DNA of 64,000 bases, taken from NCBI RefSeq assembly GCF_000195315.1, contig NC_015389.1, positions 1,178,001-1,242,000 of the forward strand, given 5' to 3'. Within the stretch, counting starts at the first letter, position 1. Each line of letters opens with the position of its first letter. This DNA comes from Coriobacterium glomerans PW2 (GTDB taxonomy: Bacteria > Actinomycetota > Coriobacteriia > Coriobacteriales > Coriobacteriaceae). The position numbers and the translations under genes were made by a program. The notes beneath the pieces are model-generated. The model was not told where the DNA came from. It made no database searches and was given only the letters and a program-made list of their open reading frames with translations. Below, in pieces: positions 48,202-56,104 of the stretch.

Positions 48202-48243
48202 GCCCGTCGCGCGACCAGTTGTGGTCGTCGCGACGAAACGGGC
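48202..48243 (-). promoter_or_regulatory. Strong inverted repeat before the ABC exporter genes
   Basis: CGTCGCGCGACCA (48205-48217) pairs with 48222-48235, 13 bp with one bulged base and a 4-nt loop. The outer GCCCGT/ACGGGC arms (48202-48207, 48238-48243) offer alternative pairing. It lies about 50 bp ahead of the TTG start and could be an operator or an RNA element. The surrounding gap 48151-48531 holds no gene, only this repeat and the rpmB promoter. Confidence 0.45.
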
Positions 48244-48473
48244 GCGAAGTCTCATAGTTATTTCGCAATAATTCCTCGGTTCATGAAGGTCGCGCGCGCA
48301 GGACCGCAGCTGTTTGCATATCGGCGATCGACGCCAGGGTGAAGCGCGCGTCGGGAGAACGTCGACGGCCGCGCTCTCTGCCATCGGCACATCGAACGGC
48401 TCGGTCGCACATGACGGACGCTGGGCGCGGTATGTGCCTCTCTATGAAGATTGCATACGATTTCGCCTATCTA

Positions 48474-48482
48474 TGCTATAGT
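48474..48482 (+). promoter_or_regulatory. Extended -10 promoter of rpmB
   Basis: TGCTATAGT: an extended -10 with five of six hexamer matches, 50 bp before rpmB. TTGCAT at 48451-48456 is 20 bp upstream, too far for a normal -35. Confidence 0.5.
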
Positions 48483-48531
48483 TCCTATCTGTTTCTTGCG
48501 GTACACCAGACCGCCCGAGGAGGGTCCCGTC

Positions 48532-48720
48532 ATGTCAAAAGTATGCGAAATCTGCGGTAAGCATCCGGTCGCCGGTCGCTCGATCAGCCACTCGCACCGC
48601 GTCACCAATCGTAAGTTCCGACCGAATATCCAGCGCGTGCACGTTGTCATGGACGGCCACCGGCGCAAGATGAACGTCTGCACGAGTTGCCTGAAGTCTG
48701 GCAAGGTGGCTCGCTCCTAG
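48532..48720 (+). CDS. rpmB: 50S ribosomal protein L28
   Basis: 62 residues. CEICGKHP near the N-terminus and CTSCLKSGKV near the C-terminus give the four zinc-binding cysteines; SHSHRVTNRKFRPN is the family core. ATG follows AGGAGG. It is divergent from the ABC exporter genes, with its own promoter and terminator. Confidence 0.97.
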   Translation: MSKVCEICGKHPVAGRSISHSHRVTNRKFRPNIQRVHVVMDGHRRKMNVCTSCLKSGKVARS

Positions 48721-48785
48721 CGCCGTGCGGCTCGGGTGATACGAGTTCGCATATCCTGCGCAAACAGATCCGCATGATCGAGTCA

Positions 48786-48807
48786 GCGCCCTTCGGGGCG
48801 CTTTTTT
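48786..48807 (+). terminator. Terminator of rpmB
   Basis: GCGCCC-TTCG-GGGCGC followed by six T (48802-48807): a textbook Rho-independent terminator. Confidence 0.93.
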
Positions 48808-49145
48808 CGTGCGCCGATCTCGTCTGAGGCAAATTCCGCCGAGGGCGTTTCGAACCCGAGACCGATTTACGCGCGCGCCGACACCCAGCCGACCTCGTAT
48901 TGAATGATGCGGGGCTTGGCGCGTTGCGATTTCATCCTTCCGCTGCTGCCAGATATGTTCCTCGAGCGACCACCCGGTCATCTGATGATACGAAAAGCAG
49001 GCGATTCCCCCTTTACCGTAAATTGAAACGCTACAAATATTTGAAGCGTTTAAATACGCCGTTCACGAAATATCCGTACCGTTTCGCGACGAGACTTGCT
49101 ATGATTTCCCCGGAAGGGTAGGTCACCATTCATGAGGAGAGACAC
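48808..49145 (+). promoter_or_regulatory. adhE upstream region with inverted repeat and extended -10
   Basis: This 338-bp gap has no gene. An inverted repeat AAACGCT-12 nt-AGCGTTT (49026-49051) lies in an AT-rich patch. TGCTATGAT (49097-49105) is an extended -10 with five of six matches about 40 bp before adhE. The repeat ends about 45 bp upstream of the hexamer, a distance suited to an activator or distal operator. It does not match the Rex-site pattern commonly found before adhE. Confidence 0.5.
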
Positions 49146-51794
49146 ATGGTGAAAAAGAAGCCTTCGGCAACCACTGCCCCTGAACTTGTAGATTCGGTCG
49201 AATCCCTTGAGGCGAAACTCGCGTCGATGCGCGAGGCCCAAGGGATTTTTTCAACCTTTTCACAAGATCAGGTGGACAAGATCTTCTACGAGGCGGCGAT
49301 GGCGGCCAACAAGGCACGCATCCCGCTCGCGCGACTCGCTGTCGAGGAGACGGGCCGCGGCGTGCTCGAGGACAAGGTCATCAAGAATCATTACGCGGCG
49401 GAGTACATCTACAACGCCTACAAGAGGACCAAGACGTGCGGCGTCATCGAGCGCGACGACGCCTACGGCATCACGAAGGTCGCCGAGCCCGTCGGCATCG
49501 TCGGAGCGGTCATCCCGACGACGAACCCGACGTCCACCGCGATCTTCAAGTGCCTCATCTGCCTGAAGACGAGAAACGCCATCATCATCAGCCCGCATCC
49601 GGCCGCTGCCCGATGCACCATCGCCGCAGCGAGAATCGTCTTGGAGGCGGCGGTCGCCGCCGGCGCGCCCGAGGGCATCATCGGCTGGGTGGACGTGCCG
49701 TCCCTGGAGCTCACCAACAAGGTCATGGCAGATGTCGACACGATTCTGGCGACCGGAGGCCCCGGCATGGTCAAAGCCGCCTACTCGAGCGGCAAGCCCG
49801 CCTTGGGTGTCGGCGCGGGCAACACGCCGGTCGTCATCGATGACACGGCAGACATCAAGCTCGCCGTCAGCTCGATCATCCTGTCCAAGACGTTCGACAA
49901 CGGCATGATCTGCGCCTCCGAGCAGTCCGTCACCGTTCTCGACCCGATCTACGACGAGGTCAGATCCGAGTTCGAGCGCCGGGGCTGCTACTTCGTCAAA
50001 ACCGGAACCGAGCTCGAGAGCCTGCGCGGCGCCATGTTCAAGAACGGCGCCCTCGATCATCGCATCCCGGGAATGCCCGCGTCCGACATCGCGGCGCTGG
50101 CCGGCATCACCGTTCCCGCCAAGACCAAGATCCTGATCGCCGAGATCACCTCCACCGACGCGGCCACCGAGGAGTTCAGCCACGAGAAGCTCTCACCGGT
50201 CCTCGCGATGTATCACGCCGCGAGCTACGACGAGGCGCTCGACAAGGCCGAGACGCTCGTGCTCGCCGGCGGCCCCGGCCACACCGCCTCGCTGTACGTC
50301 CATCCCGCGGCGAGCGAGAAGATCGAACAATTCCAATCCAAGATGAAGGCCTGCCGCATCGTCATCAACACGCCCTCCTCGCAAGGCGGCATCGGCGACC
50401 TGTACAACTTTGGTCTGACACCCTCCCTTACGCTGGGCTGCGGCTCGTGGGGGGGCAACTCCATTTCCGAGAACGTGGGGGTGAAGCACTTGCTCAACAT
50501 CAAGACCGTGGCGGAGCGCCGCGAGAACATGCTGTGGTTCCGCGCGCCGGAGAAGGTGTACTTCAAAAAAGGGAGCACGCCGGTCGCCCTCGACGAGCTC
50601 GGCTGCGTCATGGGCAAGAAGCGCGCGTTCATCGTCACCGACCAGTTCCTCTTCAAGAACGGCAACACCCGCGCCATCGAGGCGAAGCTCGACAGCATGG
50701 GCATCGCGCACGACTGCTTCTACGATGTGGAGCCCGACCCGACGCTTCAGTGCGTGCGACGCGGCGCGAAGCAGATGAGCCTGTTCGACCCGGATGTCAT
50801 CATCGCCGTCGGCGGCGGCTCGGCCATGGATGCCGCCAAGATCATGTGGGTTCTCTTCGAGCACCCGGATGCGAACTTCGAGGACATGGCCATGGACTTC
50901 ATGGACATCCGCAAGCGCGTCTACACCTTCCCCGAGATGGGCAAGAAAGCCTACTTCGTCGCCGTGCCCACAAGCTCGGGCACAGGTTCGGAGGCCACGC
51001 CGTTCGCGATCATCACAGACGCCGAGACCGGCATCAAATGGCCGCTGGCCGACTACGCCCTTCTGCCCAACATGGCCATCGTCGACGTCGACAACGCCAT
51101 GACGGCGCCGCGCGGCCTCACCGCTGCCTCCGGCATCGACGTCATGACCCACGCGATCGAGTCCTACGTCTCGATCATGGCTTCCGATTACACGCAGGGC
51201 TTCTCGATGCGCGCCGCAAAGCTCGTCTTCGACAACCTGCCGGCTGCCTTCGAGAAGGGCGCCGCCGACCCGCATGCTCGCGAGGAGATGCACAACGCCT
51301 CGTGCATGGCGGGCATGGCCTTCGCCAACGCGTTTCTGGGCCTCAACCACTCCATGGCCCACAAACTCGGCGCGTTCCACCACCTGCCCCACGGTATCGC
51401 CAACGCCGTCATCCTGACGCGCGTCATGCGCTACAATGCCACCGAGGCCCCGGTCAAGATGGGGACGTTCTCTCAGTACCCCTACCCCAACGCTCGAGCG
51501 GCCTACGCCGAGCTGGGACGATTCTGCGGGGTGTGCGGCAAAGACGATGAGGAGGTCTTCGAGAATTTCGTGAACAGGCTCGAGGAGCTCAAGGATCTCA
51601 TCGGCGTCAAGAAGACGATCGCCGAGTACGGCGTGGACGAGAAGCATTTCCTCGACACGCTCGATGATATGGTCGAGCAGGCGTTCAACGACCAGTGCAC
51701 CGGCGCGAATCCACGTTATCCGCTCATGAGCGAGATCAAGGAGCTGTTCCTCGACGCCTACTACGGGCGCGAACCCCAGTCCTACGGGGTCTGA
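49146..51794 (+). CDS. adhE: Bifunctional aldehyde/alcohol dehydrogenase
   Basis: 882 residues. AdhE reduces acetyl-CoA to acetaldehyde and then ethanol, regenerating NAD+ in fermentation. The N-terminal aldehyde dehydrogenase domain (about 20-450) has catalytic Cys256 in GMICASEQS; the C-terminal iron-dependent alcohol dehydrogenase domain (about 465-870) has GGGSAMDAAK and the His cluster NHSMAHKLGAFHHLPHG. ATG after GAGGAG. Such enzymes form filaments called spirosomes. It has its own promoter region and marks the organism as an ethanol-forming anaerobe. Confidence 0.96.
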   Translation: MVKKKPSATTAPELVDSVESLEAKLASMREAQGIFSTFSQDQVDKIFYEAAMAANKARIPLARLAVEETGRGVLEDKVIKNHYAAEYIYNAYKRTKTCGVIERDDAYGITKVAEPVGIVGAVIPTTNPTSTAIFKCLICLKTRNAIIISPHPAAARCTIAAARIVLEAAVAAGAPEGIIGWVDVPSLELTNKVMADVDTILATGGPGMVKAAYSSGKPALGVGAGNTPVVIDDTADIKLAVSSIILSKTFDNGMICASEQSVTVLDPIYDEVRSEFERRGCYFVKTGTELESLRGAMFKNGALDHRIPGMPASDIAALAGITVPAKTKILIAEITSTDAATEEFSHEKLSPVLAMYHAASYDEALDKAETLVLAGGPGHTASLYVHPAASEKIEQFQSKMKACRIVINTPSSQGGIGDLYNFGLTPSLTLGCGSWGGNSISENVGVKHLLNIKTVAERRENMLWFRAPEKVYFKKGSTPVALDELGCVMGKKRAFIVTDQFLFKNGNTRAIEAKLDSMGIAHDCFYDVEPDPTLQCVRRGAKQMSLFDPDVIIAVGGGSAMDAAKIMWVLFEHPDANFEDMAMDFMDIRKRVYTFPEMGKKAYFVAVPTSSGTGSEATPFAIITDAETGIKWPLADYALLPNMAIVDVDNAMTAPRGLTAASGIDVMTHAIESYVSIMASDYTQGFSMRAAKLVFDNLPAAFEKGAADPHAREEMHNASCMAGMAFANAFLGLNHSMAHKLGAFHHLPHGIANAVILTRVMRYNATEAPVKMGTFSQYPYPNARAAYAELGRFCGVCGKDDEEVFENFVNRLEELKDLIGVKKTIAEYGVDEKHFLDTLDDMVEQAFNDQCTGANPRYPLMSEIKELFLDAYYGREPQSYGV

Positions 51795-51809
51795 TAGAAG
51801 GTGAAGTCG

Positions 51810-51836
51810 TCGGGGTCCGCGTGTCGGGCCCCGACT
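51810..51836 (+). terminator. Hairpin after adhE
   Basis: 10-bp stem (51810-51819 with 51827-51836, one G-T pair), 7-nt loop, followed by TTGC. Without a T-run it may only attenuate transcription into the next gene. Confidence 0.4.
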
Positions 51837-51876
51837 TGCATGGAACGGACGGATCCATCAGAAGGGAATGAGGCGT

Positions 51877-52647
51877 ATGATTCTTCCGAAAAACAAGACG
51901 GAGCTCGCACACCGCGGCAACAAGATCGTCTATGATCTCGGCGACCGGATCGTCAAGGTCTTCAACGAGACCAAACCCGTCTCGGATGTCTTCAATGAGG
52001 CGCTCACGCTTGCGCGCATCAACGAGGCGGGTATCCCCTCGCCCAGGGCGCTCGAGGTCGCGCAGATCGAGAGCGACGATTTCGGCTGGGCGCTCGTGAC
52101 GAGCAAGGTCCCCGGTGTCACGCTCGAAAGCAAGATCGATGCCGAGCCCCAGCGCTTCGGCGAGTTCCTCGAAGCGTTCATCGATCTTCAGATCGATATC
52201 CACGCCCACACCGCCCCGCTGCTCAACCGTCAGCGCGACAAGTACACCCGCATGATCGACTCCCTCGATCAGATCGATGCGACGACGCGCTACAATCTGC
52301 TCGAGCGCCTCGACGGGATGAAGAAGGAGTTCAAGGTCTGTCACGGTGACTTCAACCCCTCCAATGTCATCGTCAGCGATGACGAGACGCTGTCGGTATG
52401 CGATTGGGCCCATGCCACACAGGGTTCCCCCGCAGCCGATGTCGCGATGACCTACTTGCTGTTCTCCTTGAACAGCAAGGAGCAGGCCGACATGTACCTC
52501 GACCTGTACAGCGAGCGGCGCGGGGCGCCCATGCAAGGAGCCGTTCGCCAGTGGCTGCCGATAATCGCCGCCTCCGAACTCGCCCGCAAGCGCTCCATCG
52601 ATGAGCGGTTCCTCATGGGATGGATCGACGTGTTCGACTACCAGTAG
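51877..52647 (+). CDS. Aminoglycoside-phosphotransferase-family small-molecule kinase
   Basis: 256 residues. APH/choline-kinase fold: Brenner motif CHGDFNPSNVIV (catalytic Asp and Asn) and the metal motif VCDWAHA, with Asp but a noncanonical follow-up where DFG-like DxE is usual. Substrate unknown; such proteins in gut bacteria are often sugar or alcohol kinases rather than resistance enzymes. ATG at 51877 is preferred over one three codons upstream because of spacing to AAGGGA. It follows adhE by 82 bp and may be partly co-transcribed. Confidence 0.75.
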   Translation: MILPKNKTELAHRGNKIVYDLGDRIVKVFNETKPVSDVFNEALTLARINEAGIPSPRALEVAQIESDDFGWALVTSKVPGVTLESKIDAEPQRFGEFLEAFIDLQIDIHAHTAPLLNRQRDKYTRMIDSLDQIDATTRYNLLERLDGMKKEFKVCHGDFNPSNVIVSDDETLSVCDWAHATQGSPAADVAMTYLLFSLNSKEQADMYLDLYSERRGAPMQGAVRQWLPIIAASELARKRSIDERFLMGWIDVFDYQ

Positions 52648-52703
52648 ACGGTCGAGCGCGCTTCGAGCAAGCTGTTCGCTTGCATAATCAGCTCTCCTTC
52701 GCT

Positions 52704-52732
52704 CCCGGTGGCGCCAACGTGGCGCCACCGGG
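52704..52732. terminator. Bidirectional terminator between kinase and thiamine pyrophosphokinase genes
   Basis: Perfect 13-bp stem (52704-52716 with 52720-52732) with a 3-nt loop between two convergent genes; a T-rich stretch ATTCTGTT follows on the plus strand. Confidence 0.75.
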
Positions 52733-52807
52733 ATTCTGTTGACGCGCACCATCGTCGCCGCGCGTCCGCGCTTGCGGCGAAGGACGTGGTCAGCAGGGTC
52801 GCGAGTC

Positions 52808-53536
52808 TCATGCAGGTCCGGCATGCATGCATGCCGAAGATCCTCTTGCGGTCTCAGGGCTGAAGGCCCAAGCGATGAGTGAGCCATCATGACAGATGAT
52901 CGAGGCGTCGTCGCACTCGATCACATTCGATATCCCCAGATCGCTGAGCAGCCCGACGCGCGAGCGATCGAGTTTCCAGCGCATGCCCGAAAGCGAGACG
53001 GTCGCGCAATCCGAGATGGGAATGAAGGAGAAGCGCTGCTCGGTGGCGCACCTCAGACGCCATCGGTCGCCTCCGTGCAGAATCCGACCGCAAAATGCGT
53101 CCTCGACGAGCTCGATGTGCCCGCCTCGACTTTTAAGGCGTCCGAGCACGCCGAGCAGGTGATCGGGTGATCCGCCGAAGCAGCAGGTCGCGATTATCGA
53201 TGCATCCGGCCAGCGCGCGTCGATGGCGCGCAGCGCGCCCGCCAAGTCGGTGAAATCCTTATGCGGATCATAGCGCTCAACCAACATGGGATCGGCCGCA
53301 GTCGAATGCGCCTCGGCGGCCCGCAACAGGGTCGCTCCCCGCGCGCTGATAGAATCAAGATCCCCGCAAAACAGGTCGCAGCCCGTATCGGCCCTGAGCG
53401 CGGTGTCGTATCCGCGGTCCACCGCGACGACGACATCGCAGCGGCTGCGCAGCTCTGCTACGCGCGCCGGTGTCATCGGGCACGGCGAACCGCCGATGAG
53501 CAGCACGCGCGTCGACTCGGATTTTCTGAAGCCCAT
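52808..53536 (-). CDS. thiN: Thiamine pyrophosphokinase
   Basis: 242 residues. Transfers pyrophosphate from ATP to thiamine. Signature segments VAVDRGYDTALR, FCGDLDSIS and KDFTDLAGAL, with acidic Mg-binding residues, match the family; the C-terminal beta domain includes GMRWKL and GISNVI. ATG at 53536 with GGAAGG upstream; a longer frame has no site. Single gene, convergent with the kinase gene and divergent from glgB. Confidence 0.88.
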   Translation of the reverse strand: MGFRKSESTRVLLIGGSPCPMTPARVAELRSRCDVVVAVDRGYDTALRADTGCDLFCGDLDSISARGATLLRAAEAHSTAADPMLVERYDPHKDFTDLAGALRAIDARWPDASIIATCCFGGSPDHLLGVLGRLKSRGGHIELVEDAFCGRILHGGDRWRLRCATEQRFSFIPISDCATVSLSGMRWKLDRSRVGLLSDLGISNVIECDDASIICHDGSLIAWAFSPETARGSSACMHAGPA

Positions 53537-53892
53537 AGCCAGATCCTTCCTCGGTTGTCGCGGAGTACCTATTATCCCCGATATGATGATGCGACGCCGC
53601 ATTGCGCTGAATCCGCGCTTCCCCCTCGCGACAGACGGGAAACGCCACGCCCACGAGCCGATTGTTACCGTCTCCCCCCTTCGAGGATGGACAAAGCGCC
53701 TCCCATGGTATTCTTATGGCGGTCACAGGTTCCATATACGCCACACGCGTCTCAGGAACGAAAAGGATTATCCCCTGTCGATGTGCGCTTGCGAGCCAAA
53801 GGACTTGTATCGGATCGCGACCGCGCTGCCGATCCTCGGGCTTTTGTTCGAGCGCAGCTGCGGAAGCCGCATGATCGATTGGAGGGTCGGAG
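53537..53892. other. Divergent intergenic region thiN / glgB
   Basis: 356 bp without a credible gene. For the minus gene a GATAAT hexamer lies about 40 bp upstream of its start. For glgB a possible promoter is TGGACA (53688-53693) with TATTCT (53709-53714), 15 bp apart and with an extended TGG. Both are weak and no operator-like symmetry stands out. Confidence 0.4.
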
Positions 53893-56067
53893 TTGAAGAC
53901 CGAAGTCGCCTCGAGGGACATGAGCGCCGAGCGCATCTCAGCGAAGACGGATCCGCGCGCCACCTGCCTGATGATGACCGAAGATGATATCTATCTGCTC
54001 TCAAACGGCACCTGGCAGCGAAGCTGGGAGAAGATGGGGGCGCACCCGGATACGCAAGATGGCGCGCGCGGATGGCGATTTCGCGTTTGGGCTCCGCTCG
54101 CGAGAAGCGTCCGGATCGTCGGAGACTTCAATCGCTGGGACGTCGACGCGAATCATCTGAAGCGCATCTTGGACAGCGACATATGGGAAGGGTTCATCGC
54201 CGATCTCAAGCGGGGTGAGCTGTACAAGTTCGTTATCGAGACCGAAGAGGGAAATCTGATCTACAAAGCGGACCCCTATGCCTTCTTCGCCGAGCGAGCC
54301 CCGGGCACGGCCTCGCGACTCATGGACCTCGCCGACTACGCTTGGAGCGACGACGCTTGGATGGCAGCGCGGCGAAGCGCCGACCACATGAAGCGGCCGC
54401 TCAACATCTACGAGGTGCATCTGGGCAGCTGGCGTCGGCACGGCGATGCCCCCCAAGGTGAGCCCGACGAGAACGGCGGCTATCCCGGTCCCGGCGATTC
54501 GTTCCCCGCCCAACGCGGAGTAGGCTACACGTACGACGAGCTCGCCGAAGAACTCGTCGCATATATCGTCGAGATGGGCTACACCCACGTTGAGATCATG
54601 CCCATCATGGAGCATCCCTTCGACGGCTCCTGGGGCTACCAGCCCACCGGCTACTTTGCGGCAACGTCGCGCTACGGCGAGCCCCGCCAGCTCATGCATC
54701 TCATCGACAGCTTCCATGCCGCCGGCATCGGGGTCATCCTCGATTGGGTTCCCGGAGGCTTCTGCGCAGACGAGCACGGCCTGTCGCTGTTCAACGGACA
54801 CATGCTCTACGAACGCGAGATCCATCCCAACTGGGGCACGCACAAATTCGACTACAGTCGCGGGGAGGTGCGCAGCTTTCTCGTCTCGAATGCCCTGTTC
54901 TGGATAGAGGTGTTCCATGCTGACGGCATTCGCATGGACGGCGTCTCGAGCATGCTGTACCTGAACTTCGGCATCGATGATCCCGCTCTGAAGCGGACCA
55001 ATCGCTTTGGCACGGAGGAGGATCTCGATGCATCCGCCTTCATCCGCCAGGTCAACGGAGTCGTCGGCCGCGCCCATCCTGACTGCATGATGATCGCAGA
55101 GGAGTCGACCGCCTGGCCGCTGGTGACCTATCCCCCGGAGGAGGGGGGCTTGGGATTCCATTATAAATGGGACATGGGATGGATGAATGACACCCTTCAC
55201 TACATGCAGACCGACTTTCCCTGGCGAGCGGGCAACCATCGGCTGCTCACGTTCTCGATCATGTACGCCTTCAATGAGAACTTCGTGATGCCGCTCTCCC
55301 ATGACGAGGTCGTGCACGGCAAATGCTCTTTGATCGGGCGGATGCCCGGGGATTCGTGGAGACGCTACGCCGGACTTCGCACGCTGCTGCTCTATCAGAT
55401 GGCCCACCCTGGTGCCCAGCTGAACTTCATGGGCGCAGAGATAGCTCAGACCATCGAGTGGCGCTATTACGAGTCCCTCCAGTGGTTTTTGATCGATGAG
55501 TCGAGCGATCATGCGCGCCATCAGGTGTTCACGCGCGCGATGAACCACCTCTTTCGCGACGAGCCGGCGTTCTGGCAGCGGGCCTATGCGCAGACCGGCT
55601 TCACATGGATCGATGCGGACGATGCGGCGCAGTCGATAGTGTCGTTCGTCCGCCACGCCGATCACATTGACAACGACCTCCTATTCATCATCAATTTCGA
55701 CCCAGCCTCATACGAGTCCTTCCATCTCGGCGTCCCGCGCGAAGGCGTGTGGCAGGTCGTCATGGACTCCGATGATCCCTCGTTCGGCGGCAGCGGCTAC
55801 CCCGTCGCATCCAGCTATGCGTCGCTACCCTACCCGTGGAATGGCTGCGACGACTCTATCGACGTAGCGCTTCCCGGACTCGCCGGTCTGGTGTTCAAGC
55901 GCATCGGTCCCAGTCCATGCGCGGCACCCCATGCGGGCTCGGCGCGAGTCGAGGCGGACGAGCCGCACGACAAGGGATCCGCGCGCCGCGCGCGCTCGTC
56001 GAAGAAACGGCGCGGTTCGGTGCGCGAGGCTCCCGAGGGGAGGCGGACGACAGGCGCGACGAGGTGA
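53893..56067 (+). CDS. glgB: 1,4-alpha-glucan branching enzyme
   Basis: 724 residues. Makes alpha-1,6 branches in glycogen. N-terminal CBM48 (RFRVWAPLARSVRIVGDFNRW), GH13 barrel with nucleophile Asp349 in GIRMDGVSS, the catalytic Glu pair region IAEEST (403/404), and third acid Asp471 in LSHDEVVHGK; C-terminal amylase beta domain. The last about 53 residues are an added basic tail (RRARSSKKRRG and similar). TTG start follows GGAGGG; an ATG ten codons on is an alternative. First gene of the glg cluster. Confidence 0.94.
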   Translation: MKTEVASRDMSAERISAKTDPRATCLMMTEDDIYLLSNGTWQRSWEKMGAHPDTQDGARGWRFRVWAPLARSVRIVGDFNRWDVDANHLKRILDSDIWEGFIADLKRGELYKFVIETEEGNLIYKADPYAFFAERAPGTASRLMDLADYAWSDDAWMAARRSADHMKRPLNIYEVHLGSWRRHGDAPQGEPDENGGYPGPGDSFPAQRGVGYTYDELAEELVAYIVEMGYTHVEIMPIMEHPFDGSWGYQPTGYFAATSRYGEPRQLMHLIDSFHAAGIGVILDWVPGGFCADEHGLSLFNGHMLYEREIHPNWGTHKFDYSRGEVRSFLVSNALFWIEVFHADGIRMDGVSSMLYLNFGIDDPALKRTNRFGTEEDLDASAFIRQVNGVVGRAHPDCMMIAEESTAWPLVTYPPEEGGLGFHYKWDMGWMNDTLHYMQTDFPWRAGNHRLLTFSIMYAFNENFVMPLSHDEVVHGKCSLIGRMPGDSWRRYAGLRTLLLYQMAHPGAQLNFMGAEIAQTIEWRYYESLQWFLIDESSDHARHQVFTRAMNHLFRDEPAFWQRAYAQTGFTWIDADDAAQSIVSFVRHADHIDNDLLFIINFDPASYESFHLGVPREGVWQVVMDSDDPSFGGSGYPVASSYASLPYPWNGCDDSIDVALPGLAGLVFKRIGPSPCAAPHAGSARVEADEPHDKGSARRARSSKKRRGSVREAPEGRRTTGATR

Positions 56068-56104
56068 GGATATCCATCACAAGACACATGCAGGGAAAAA
56101 CACC

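Noticed and set aside
48151-48390. N-terminal extension of 80 residues on the large ABC exporter subunit
   Set aside because: The extension is Arg/Thr-rich, spans the strong inverted repeat and lacks good ribosome sites, while the TTG at 48150 has AGGAG directly before membrane helix 1.
49026-49051. Rex operator before adhE
   Set aside because: The inverted repeat AAACGCT/AGCGTTT does not fit the TTGTGA/TTAACA-type Rex consensus, so I list it as an unassigned repeat.
50193-51647. 484-codon open frame on the minus strand inside adhE
   Set aside because: It is antisense to a clear full-length gene. GC-rich codon usage (GAC/GTC, GAG/CTC) leaves the opposite strand open, and the product is His/Val/Arg-rich with no family resemblance.
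54001-55665. 554-codon frame on the minus strand inside glgB
   Set aside because: Antisense shadow of the branching enzyme, no motifs.
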